NCBI GenBank assembly: GCA_003574895.1
Contig: PJFB01000012.1
Location: 1 to 64,000, forward strand
Direction: 5' to 3'
Source of the DNA: Geobacter sp.
GTDB taxonomy: Bacteria > Desulfobacterota > Desulfuromonadia > Geobacterales > Pseudopelobacteraceae
DNA: 64,000 bases
In this document: in pieces, positions 27,254 through 34,041 of the stretch
How the letters are laid out: each line of letters begins with the position of its first letter
Position numbering within the stretch: the stretch's first letter is position 1
Program-made: the position numbers and the translations under genes
The notes under the pieces: model-generated
What the model was told of the DNA's origin: nothing
The model's database searches: none
The model's input: the letters and a program-made list of their open reading frames with translations, nothing else

Positions 27254-28354
27254 TCAGGCTGCTTGCTTCAACTCTTCCGTGGCAGCGGCCTTTTTCTGCT
27301 CGCCGAACAGTTCCTCGAAGATCTCATGCACCGTGGTAATGCGGTCCGCCTTCCAGGCATTGCTGCCGCAGAAAACCAGCCCTGTTTCCACGTCGCCGCG
27401 CTGGGCCCGGTCCAGGGCCGTGACAATGCAGAACCGTTCGCCGGTCTCCTTGTAGGAGCACTTCTTCAGGCAGGCTTGGTTGCAGGTGATGCCATAGTCC
27501 AGATCATGCTGGCGGATATTGTCCTGGTTGCTGAGGATGGCCCGCCCGGGCAGCCCGGCCGGGCTCATGATCAGGCCGATGTCTTCCTTGGTGCAGTCCA
27601 GGTAGCGCTGTTTAAAACCATCCTCGGCATCGCACTCCTCGGTGCAGACAAAGCGGCTGGCCATCTGCACGCCGTCCGCGCCTTCGGCCAGGGCATGCTC
27701 CAGGTCGGCCCGATCCCAGATGCCGCCTGCCGCGATAATCGGGATGTCGGCATTGAACTCGCTACGGAAGAACTCCTTGATGCCGCGTACCGTGGCATAC
27801 TGGTCATACTGGCCAGTGCCGATATGCTCCATCTTTTCGCCCAGGTGTCCGCCGGCAGTGTCCGGATCCTCGACAACGACCGCATCGGGCAACCGGTTAT
27901 AGGCTTTGTGCCACTTGCGGGCGATGAGCTGGGCCGCGCGCACCGATGAAGCGATCGGCACCAGGGCCACATCCGGAGCATGGGCAGTAAGTTCCGGCAG
28001 GCTCATGGGAAGCCCGGCCCCGCAGATAATCACCTTGGCGCCGGCTTCAATGGAGGCCTTCACCAACTGGGCATAGTCGGACAGGGCAACCATGACATTG
28101 ACGCCGATGATGCCATCGGGAGCTATCGCATAGGCCTTGCGCAGCTCATCCTTTATGGCCTCCAAATCAGCTTCGAAGTAGTTATGGCCGTTGAAATGAC
28201 CGCTGTTCATGCCAATGCCCGCTGCCGCCACAATACCGATCCCACCGTTCTTGGCAACATGTCCGGCCAGGTTGCCAGCGGAAATGCGCGCCCCCATACC
28301 TCCCTGAATAAGCGGATATTTGGCAACATATTTACCTATCCGTAACGGTTTCAT
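27254..28354 (-). CDS. Nitronate monooxygenase-family flavoprotein
   Basis: 366 residues from MKPLRIGKYVAKYPLIQGGMGARIS, which carries the family's first conserved block and has a GGGGGAA site upstream; longer in-frame starts are not supported. TIM-barrel FMN-binding signatures are visible: IQGGMGARIS near 16, a GxGLP segment near 117, VEDPDTAGGHLG near 190, AAGGIWDRADLEHALAEGADGVQMASRF near 235-262. The C-terminal region has seven or more Cys including CNQACLKKCSYKETGERFC, which may bind a metal or iron-sulphur cluster. Family members oxidise nitronates or act as enoyl-ACP reductases (FabK-like); substrate here unknown. A single-gene transcript with its own terminator. Confidence 0.87.
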   Translation of the reverse strand: MKPLRIGKYVAKYPLIQGGMGARISAGNLAGHVAKNGGIGIVAAAGIGMNSGHFNGHNYFEADLEAIKDELRKAYAIAPDGIIGVNVMVALSDYAQLVKASIEAGAKVIICGAGLPMSLPELTAHAPDVALVPIASSVRAAQLIARKWHKAYNRLPDAVVVEDPDTAGGHLGEKMEHIGTGQYDQYATVRGIKEFFRSEFNADIPIIAAGGIWDRADLEHALAEGADGVQMASRFVCTEECDAEDGFKQRYLDCTKEDIGLIMSPAGLPGRAILSNQDNIRQHDLDYGITCNQACLKKCSYKETGERFCIVTALDRAQRGDVETGLVFCGSNAWKADRITTVHEIFEELFGEQKKAAATEELKQAA

Positions 28355-28527
28355 AATCGATTCCCCCTGCCATACTTGAAAGTTGACTTGAATAATAGCA
28401 GCACTACCTGGATGGGGATTGTAATATTTTTGTAAAACCGGCACGATGCCGCACCCTTTCCTGATTGACTCACCTGTTGCGATAAGGAATAATGCTGCCT
28501 GCTGCTGATGGAACCATGGGAGCCCGG

Positions 28528-29997
28528 ATGAAAAACACATGTATGCGAATTGCCCTCTGTCTGCTGCTGACGGCCATGTTTGCCGGATCAGGCCCAGCTG
28601 CCGCCGCCGATGCCCAGGCAAACGGCACCGAGGCCCAAAAGGGTCAACAGGGCGCAATCATCACCCTCTGGCCGCTCTTTGACTACCGCTCCAGTCCGGC
28701 CACCGGCTACAGCAATCTCTCCATTCTGGGTCCCCTGTTCAAGCGGGAGCACTCCGGAACCGATACCACCACTGCCATACGCCCCCTGTTTTTCTCCAGG
28801 TCAACCTCAAAGTCTGAGGAGACCGACATCCTATATCCGCTGGCCTCCACCGCCAGCTCGAAAAACGACTCCGACGGCCAGTTTCTCAAGATCTTTCAAA
28901 CCCATGCCAGCCGGCTGGGGGAACCCGAAGAAAAGCACGAAACCATGCTGTTCCCGTTCTACATCAGCGGCCGATCCGAAAAATACGGCCCCTACAAGTC
29001 CTTCTTCCCCTTCCACGGCGACATCTACGAACGCTTCTGGCGAGACGAATACCACTACACCCTCTTCCCGCTCTACGGACGGACCGTCAAGAACGGGACC
29101 ACTTCCACCAACTGGCTCTACCCGATCTTCAATACGATTTCCGGCGATAAAGAGGAGGGCTTCCAGATCTGGCCGCTCTACGGACAGGCCCGCAAGGAGG
29201 GAGTCTACGAGAAACGCTTCGTGCTCTGGCCTTTCTACAGCAGGGAAAGCCTGGGCCAAAACACTGACAACCCCACCGAAAACCTCTACCTGCTGCCGTT
29301 CTACGCCTCTTCGCGCTCAGCAAAAAGGAGTTCAACCTACGCCCCCTGGCCGTTCTGCGGCGTGGTGCGGGATGGCGACGGCAAGGCCGTCGAGCGCGAC
29401 TTTATCTGGCCGTTCTGGATGACCGCCTCGGGCAAGGATTCCACCACGGAGCGCTACCTCCCCTTCTATGCCGAATCCAAAGTAAAGGACAACACCAGCA
29501 GTTGGATCATGTGGCCGGTCTATCGCCACCGGACCATCGAATCCGCCGATTTCCGCCAGCAGAAAACCAACCTGCTCTATTTCCTGTACAGCCGCTCGGA
29601 CGAGTCCTGGCCCCGGGCCGGCAAGGACCGCGCCACCAGCGCCTTCTGGCCTCTGTACGCCTGGAAGCGGGACGAAGACGGGGTGCGGACGCTTTCCATG
29701 CCTGCCCTGGCGGAAGCGGTGATCTGGAACGACGGGGTGGAACGCAACTGGGCGCCGCTGTGGCGGATCTTCATTGCCAAATGGGACGACAAGGGGAATA
29801 GCGCCACCTCCATCCTCTGGAATCTCTACTGGCGTGAGAAACGGGGCGACGAAAGCGCCTGGGAGCTGTCGCCCCTGGTCTCGTACCGCTCGACCAAGAC
29901 CGGTACCGATTTTCGGCTGCTGAAGGGGCTGTTCGGTTATGATTCATCACAGGGAAAGAAGCTACTGCGGCTTTTCTGGCTGCCTTTAGAGCTGTAG
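28528..29997 (+). CDS. Exported aromatic-repeat protein of unknown function
   Basis: 489 residues from the ATG at 28528 (MKNTCMRIALCLLL, signal peptide ending AAAAD; GGGAG just upstream). In-frame ATGs at 28492 and 28516 are alternatives. The mature protein carries at least ten short units with an LWPFY/LFPLYG core, spaced about 25-50 residues, alternating with charged segments such as RSSKSEE. This looks like repeated beta-hairpins, perhaps an outer-membrane barrel or a beta-propeller-like surface fold. I recognise the type from Geobacter-like genomes but not a function. The MlaE-type permease follows 76 nt later on the same strand, so a link to envelope lipid handling is possible. Confidence 0.78.
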   Translation: MKNTCMRIALCLLLTAMFAGSGPAAAADAQANGTEAQKGQQGAIITLWPLFDYRSSPATGYSNLSILGPLFKREHSGTDTTTAIRPLFFSRSTSKSEETDILYPLASTASSKNDSDGQFLKIFQTHASRLGEPEEKHETMLFPFYISGRSEKYGPYKSFFPFHGDIYERFWRDEYHYTLFPLYGRTVKNGTTSTNWLYPIFNTISGDKEEGFQIWPLYGQARKEGVYEKRFVLWPFYSRESLGQNTDNPTENLYLLPFYASSRSAKRSSTYAPWPFCGVVRDGDGKAVERDFIWPFWMTASGKDSTTERYLPFYAESKVKDNTSSWIMWPVYRHRTIESADFRQQKTNLLYFLYSRSDESWPRAGKDRATSAFWPLYAWKRDEDGVRTLSMPALAEAVIWNDGVERNWAPLWRIFIAKWDDKGNSATSILWNLYWREKRGDESAWELSPLVSYRSTKTGTDFRLLKGLFGYDSSQGKKLLRLFWLPLEL

Positions 29998-30073
29998 AAT
30001 CTGTCCCCATGGTGCAAAAAGTTCAACAAGAACGGCTTTACGTGCTATATTTCCCGGCACACAGGAAAATGAC

Positions 30074-30850
30074 ATGACTCAACTTTTCGATTTCATCGGC
30101 CGCAAAGTTCTCGACTCCTTCCGCATCGTCGGCGAGGTCCTGATCCTGTTGTGGCGGACCATGCTAGCGTTCCGCGAAGCCCCGCGCAACCTGACCAGCA
30201 TCTTTAGCCAGATGGCCATCATCGGCTATGAAACCCTGCCGGTGGCCTCGGTCATGGGCTTCTTCGTCGGCATGGTGCTGGCCCTGCAAACCGGCACCGA
30301 GCTGTACAAGTACGGCACCCAGGACATTATCGGCGGCATTGTCGGCCTGTCCATGGTGCGCGAGCTGGGGCCGGTCATGACCAGCTTCCTGGTGGCTGGC
30401 CGGGTGGGTAGTGCCATGGCCGCCGAGATCGGCGTCATGAAGGTCTACGAGGAGATCGATGCCCTCAAGACCCTGGAGATCGACCCGGTGCGCTACCTGG
30501 TCATGCCGCGCCTGATCGCGGCCTTGATCTGCGTGCCTGCCCTGACCATCTACGCCGACTGTATCGGCATAACCGGCGGGGCCATCATCAGCCACCTGCA
30601 CCCGCGGATCTTCATCTCCTACAGCACCTATACCGATTCGCTGCGCATGGCGCTCAAGCTCAAGGAGATCATCGTCGGCCTGACCAAGTCCTTTGTATTT
30701 GGCGGCATCATCGCCACTGTCTGCTGCTATGTCGGATTCGGCACCTCCGGGGGGGCCAGGGGAATCGGCGTATCCACCACGCGCTCGGTGGTGCTCTCCT
30801 TCATGCTGATCCTGGTGGCGGATTACTTCCTGACAAGGGTTCTTATGTAG
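30074..30850 (+). CDS. mlaE: MlaE-type lipid ABC transporter permease
   Basis: 258 residues, family length, with five to six membrane helices. The conserved block GLSMVRELGPVMTSFLVAGRVGSAMAAEIGVMKVYEEIDAL (split across residues 95-135) and later LLPAR-equivalent VMPRLIAALICVP are the signature of the MlaE/YrbE permeases that move phospholipids between the inner and outer membrane. The usual partners MlaF and MlaD are not encoded next to it: a terminator follows directly. AGGAAA lies just before the ATG. Partners may be elsewhere in the genome. Confidence 0.93.
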   Translation: MTQLFDFIGRKVLDSFRIVGEVLILLWRTMLAFREAPRNLTSIFSQMAIIGYETLPVASVMGFFVGMVLALQTGTELYKYGTQDIIGGIVGLSMVRELGPVMTSFLVAGRVGSAMAAEIGVMKVYEEIDALKTLEIDPVRYLVMPRLIAALICVPALTIYADCIGITGGAIISHLHPRIFISYSTYTDSLRMALKLKEIIVGLTKSFVFGGIIATVCCYVGFGTSGGARGIGVSTTRSVVLSFMLILVADYFLTRVLM

Positions 30851-30878
30851 TGCCGCCGCTATTCCCAACATGAACAAC

Positions 30879-30909
30879 AAAGGCCGCTCCCTTACCGGGT
30901 GCGGCCTTT
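30879..30909. terminator. Intrinsic terminator after mlaE
   Basis: AAAGGCCGC (30879-30887) pairs with GCGGCCTTT (30901-30909), then T-rich sequence. It may also serve the convergent dcuB gene. Confidence 0.85.
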
Positions 30910-30943
30910 TGCATTTTCACCTCATGGCATGGCGCGTGACTTG

Positions 30944-32272
30944 CTAATAGATCATGCGTGAAATCAGGTAGGCCACTACCGTGGAGACGCTCACGCCAAT
31001 GAGACCGGGAATCATGAAGCTATGGTTGAGCAGGTACTTGCCGATGCGGGTCGTGCCGGTGCGGTCCATGTTGATGGCAGCCAAGTCGCTGGGGTAGAAG
31101 GCAAAGAAAAAGTAGGCATAACTGGCCGGCATCAAGCCCAGCAGCAGAGGGACCGGCAGACCCAGTGCCAGGCCCAGGGGGAGCGTGATGGCAAGGGTAG
31201 CGGCCTGGCTCTTGACAAAGGCCGAGATGCAGAAGGTGGCGATGGCAAAGGTCCAGGGTGCGATTTTGACCATGATGCCGATATTGTCCACCAGGAATTT
31301 CTTGTTGGCGGAGATGAAGGTATCGCTCATCCAGGCAATACCGAAGATGGATACGACAGCGATCATGCCGGCGATGAAGACGCTGGAGTGGGCAATATCC
31401 TTGGCCTTGACGTTAGCGGAAAACATGATGAAAGCGCCGAAGGCAAGCATGACGAACTGGACCACCGTGGTCATGGCAACAGGTTTGTTGCCGGCCGCCA
31501 GCGGCAGAAGTTCGGGGCAACTGGCCAGCAGGATGATCGAACCGACACCGGTGAAGAACAACGCCACCGAGATCTTGGCAGTGGTGGAGATTTTTTTGTC
31601 CAGGGTGGTTACATCCGCATCCAGGGCCTTCTTGAAATCCGGGTCCTGGAGACGGGCCTGGAATTCGGGGTCCTTATCCAGGTCCTTGCCGCGGTTGAAG
31701 CTCCAGGAGGCCGCGGCAAGCACGCCGATGATGCCGGCCGGCATGGTGACTGAAATAATGTCGATCAAGGTCACCGGGTATCCGGCCTTGGCGGCAAAGC
31801 CCAGGAAAAAGGTAACGGCCGCCGCAACCGGGCTGGCGGTGATACCCATCTGCGAGGCAACGCTGGAAATGGCCATGGGCCGCTCGGGACGGATATTGGT
31901 CTTGAGAGCCACGTCGGATATGACCGGCAGCAGCGCGTAGACCGCATGGCCTGTACCGCAACAGACCGTCAGGAAAAAGGTGGAGAGCGGCGCCAGGATG
32001 GTCACGTATTTGGGATGGGCGCGCAGCATTTTTTCCGTCAGTTGTACCAGGTAATCAAGTCCGCCAGCCACCTGCAGGGTTGCCGAGGCCGTAACCACCG
32101 CCAGGATGATCAGCATGACAGCGATAGGCGGCTCGGAAGGCGAGCTGCGGAACCCCAAGACCAGCAGCGAAACCCCCAACCCTCCGATCATGCCGAGTGC
32201 GACGCCACCCCTGCGGATGCCGATAAGAACGGCTCCGAGTACGAGAACAAATTGGATCCAGAACATTGCCAT
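30944..32272 (-). CDS. dcuB: Anaerobic C4-dicarboxylate transporter DcuA/B family
   Basis: 442 residues, 10-12 membrane segments. The conserved block PKYVTILAPLSTFFLTVCCGTGHAVYALLPVI (in residues 86-117) and RPERPMAISSVASQMGI (127-143) match E. coli DcuB closely in layout. It exchanges fumarate, malate and succinate across the inner membrane; in Geobacter such a carrier supports fumarate respiration. GGAGG lies 6 nt before the ATG at 32272. Three palindromes at 32435-32541 upstream are candidate operators. The cytoplasmic loop around residues 200-225 (QDPDFKKALDAD) is longer than in E. coli. Confidence 0.92.
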   Translation of the reverse strand: MAMFWIQFVLVLGAVLIGIRRGGVALGMIGGLGVSLLVLGFRSSPSEPPIAVMLIILAVVTASATLQVAGGLDYLVQLTEKMLRAHPKYVTILAPLSTFFLTVCCGTGHAVYALLPVISDVALKTNIRPERPMAISSVASQMGITASPVAAAVTFFLGFAAKAGYPVTLIDIISVTMPAGIIGVLAAASWSFNRGKDLDKDPEFQARLQDPDFKKALDADVTTLDKKISTTAKISVALFFTGVGSIILLASCPELLPLAAGNKPVAMTTVVQFVMLAFGAFIMFSANVKAKDIAHSSVFIAGMIAVVSIFGIAWMSDTFISANKKFLVDNIGIMVKIAPWTFAIATFCISAFVKSQAATLAITLPLGLALGLPVPLLLGLMPASYAYFFFAFYPSDLAAINMDRTGTTRIGKYLLNHSFMIPGLIGVSVSTVVAYLISRMIY

Positions 32273-32434
32273 GATAAGCCTCCACGCTGAGAAAAGGAAT
32301 TGGCGAAGCCGTTGCGGCGTCGCATCTGTTTTCCCTTAGAAGAGCATGGAGAATGCCAATAGCGAATATTTATGTAACATACTTTAATTACAGGACAAAG
32401 TGGCAAGAGCCGGCTTGTGGGGGCATGAAACTGC

Positions 32435-32541
32435 CATAACCGCAGGTTATGGAAAACAGGTGGGCGTAAGGCGAACTGCAATGATATCAATTGGATGGAT
32501 GCCGGTATAACCGCAGGTTATGGATATAACCACAGGCTATG
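32435..32541. promoter_or_regulatory. Three CATAACC-type palindromes upstream of dcuB
   Basis: CATAACCGCAGGTTATG (32435-32451) is a perfect 7-3-7 palindrome; ATAACCGCAGGTTATGG (32507-32523) repeats it and ATAACCACAGGCTATG (32526-32541) is a two-base variant directly next to it. Lying 163-270 nt upstream of dcuB, they look like a regulator-binding cluster; the regulator is unknown. Confidence 0.5.
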
Positions 32542-32594
32542 ACCCTATGCAACCATGCGAAATATGGAACATTCCGGTAAAGTTGCCTCCCGGT

Positions 32595-32930
32595 TCACTC
32601 CCAGAATATCCCGGTCGGATCGGAGGCAACCTCCATCACCAGTTTTTCAAGCGCATCCCTGTTCCTTCCCGTGGGATACAGCTGACGCCGGTTTTTCCGG
32701 TCGTACCAGTATAATGTCCATTGGGGGGTATCGGCGCTGTACTCGAACTGGGCAACCTTGATTTCATTCCAGATGGCGGGGTCGATGAAGAGTGGGCGGG
32801 ATTCGGTCAAGGTGACCCGGTTGCCTTTGGTCTCGTATTGCAAGGTCACCTGGCCCGGTATGGTCCGCTGTTCACAAAGCTGTCCCAGCAGTTGCTCCAC
32901 GCGCTGTTTTTCCGCCTCAGGTAACGCCAT
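32595..32930 (-). CDS. DUF3024 family protein
   Basis: 111 residues. The family hallmark is visible in the C-terminal half: an Ala-Gln-Phe-x-Tyr strand, then TPQWTLYWYDRKNRRQLYPTG, a basic WTLYW block found across DUF3024. The N-terminal part is helical (LPEAEKQRVEQLLGQLCEQ). Biochemical role unknown. The start at 32930 has no strong ribosome-binding site in view. A stand-alone gene, 320 nt upstream of dcuB on the same strand. Confidence 0.8.
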   Translation of the reverse strand: MALPEAEKQRVEQLLGQLCEQRTIPGQVTLQYETKGNRVTLTESRPLFIDPAIWNEIKVAQFEYSADTPQWTLYWYDRKNRRQLYPTGRNRDALEKLVMEVASDPTGIFWE

Positions 32931-33114
32931 TCCGCCATTCTTTCTTTATCCCAAATACCGGTCAATCACCGTTCACAGCTGGCGATACTATATGAATTCC
33001 CGTCATTATTGAAGACAAACCAACAATGTCCCGGCTGTTTTTTGCAGTTGCCGCGTTGCCGGCCACGCAAACACCGACGGTTGCGATGGCGCACAGGGTA
33101 TGCTTCAAAAACAC

Positions 33115-33146
33115 CAATGGCCGATCCTAAAAGGAATCGGCCATTG
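33115..33146. terminator. Hairpin after the 42-residue gene
   Basis: CAATGGCCGAT and ATCGGCCATTG form an 11-bp perfect stem with a 10-nt loop about 22 nt past the small gene's stop. There is only a weak T-rich stretch; likely terminator. Confidence 0.6.
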
Positions 33147-33167
33147 TCATCTCTTCAGCAATGGTTT

Positions 33168-33296
33168 TCAGTCAGCGCTTGCAATGCAAGGCACCTGATC
33201 CCACATCTCGAATTCCTCTTCAGTGATTCGGTGAAGTTCCACTGGGATGTATTCCGCATTCGCGGCCTTAGCCCTGTCAATGTTCAAGTCTCTCAT
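33168..33296 (-). CDS. 42-residue acidic peptide gene
   Basis: Too short to be picked up as a standard gene, but the ATG at 33296 is preceded by AAGGAGG with 8-nt spacing, an ideal ribosome-binding site. The predicted peptide begins MRDLNIDRAK, is acidic in the middle (HRITEEEFEMWD) and ends CIASAD. It lies 59 nt downstream of a small membrane-protein gene on the same strand and a terminator-like hairpin follows. Function unknown; it could be regulatory or a partner of the membrane protein. Confidence 0.55.
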   Translation of the reverse strand: MRDLNIDRAKAANAEYIPVELHRITEEEFEMWDQVPCIASAD

Positions 33297-33355
33297 ATCC
33301 CATACCTCCTTCCACTATTTGAACCGGTCGCAACAAGTTACAGTAAGCATCATCG

Positions 33356-33667
33356 TCAGATGACAAAAGGCGCAGCAGCCATTGCCACGCATGCGACGAT
33401 AAGCAGAATCGTGTTGCCGATGAAATACGGCACTATGCAGAGAGCCACTCCCCAGCACACTACCTTTATGTTGCTGTTTTTCTTGCCGTACATGAAATAG
33501 GCCGAGCCGATCAGCCCTGCCAGAAGATTTACGCAGATCACGGTCATGCTCATATTTCCGAGCAACGACCCTATGCCGAGGCCGGCCGGGTCTGAACCGG
33601 CGGCACCTGACTGAAGTTTTGCCGCCAGATCACTTATCCCTGATAAACCCTGCGTCATGTCCGCCAT
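33356..33667 (-). CDS. Small membrane protein, unknown
   Basis: 103 residues. Two hydrophobic segments are clear (about 40-60, MTVICVNLLAGLIGSAYFMYG, and 68-100, rich in V, A and I), preceded by a soluble Gly/Ser/Ala-rich N-terminus. A basic GKKNSN loop between them suggests an inside loop. The architecture, two helices and a short linker, is common among unknown small envelope proteins in these bacteria. AAGGATG upstream of the ATG at 33667 is a fair ribosome-binding site. It precedes the 42-residue gene. Confidence 0.72.
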   Translation of the reverse strand: MADMTQGLSGISDLAAKLQSGAAGSDPAGLGIGSLLGNMSMTVICVNLLAGLIGSAYFMYGKKNSNIKVVCWGVALCIVPYFIGNTILLIVACVAMAAAPFVI

Positions 33668-34041
33668 GCCGATTTCATCCTTATGAGTTGATCATGTTGC
33701 CATGGAATAATTCTACTCCCTTTACGCCCCGATGTACCCTTAAAAAATCCAAAGATTTCCGCAGGGTTTGATGCCAGTCGGAAAGACAAAGCGGCTCATG
33801 TACACAATTCAACGGAGCCAATCGGTCTCCTGTCCTGGAATATGCAAAAGAATCGGCGCTTCACACCGCGTAACCATTTAAATTTAGTATAAATTGTGCA
33901 TCCGCCTTTAGATGGGCAGTTTTTATGGTATAAAAATTAATTGGATTGTATTTTAATGTATCAAGCAAATATTTCCCTGAATGGGAATGACCTGCCGGGA
34001 ATTCCACACTGACTCCCCGCGTATAAGAGCAAGGAATACTC
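33668..34041. other. Divergent intergenic region
   Basis: 374 nt between the minus-strand membrane-protein gene and the plus-strand hybrid kinase. The last 150 nt before the kinase are AT-rich, as expected for a promoter. No gene or clear repeat seen. Confidence 0.4.
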
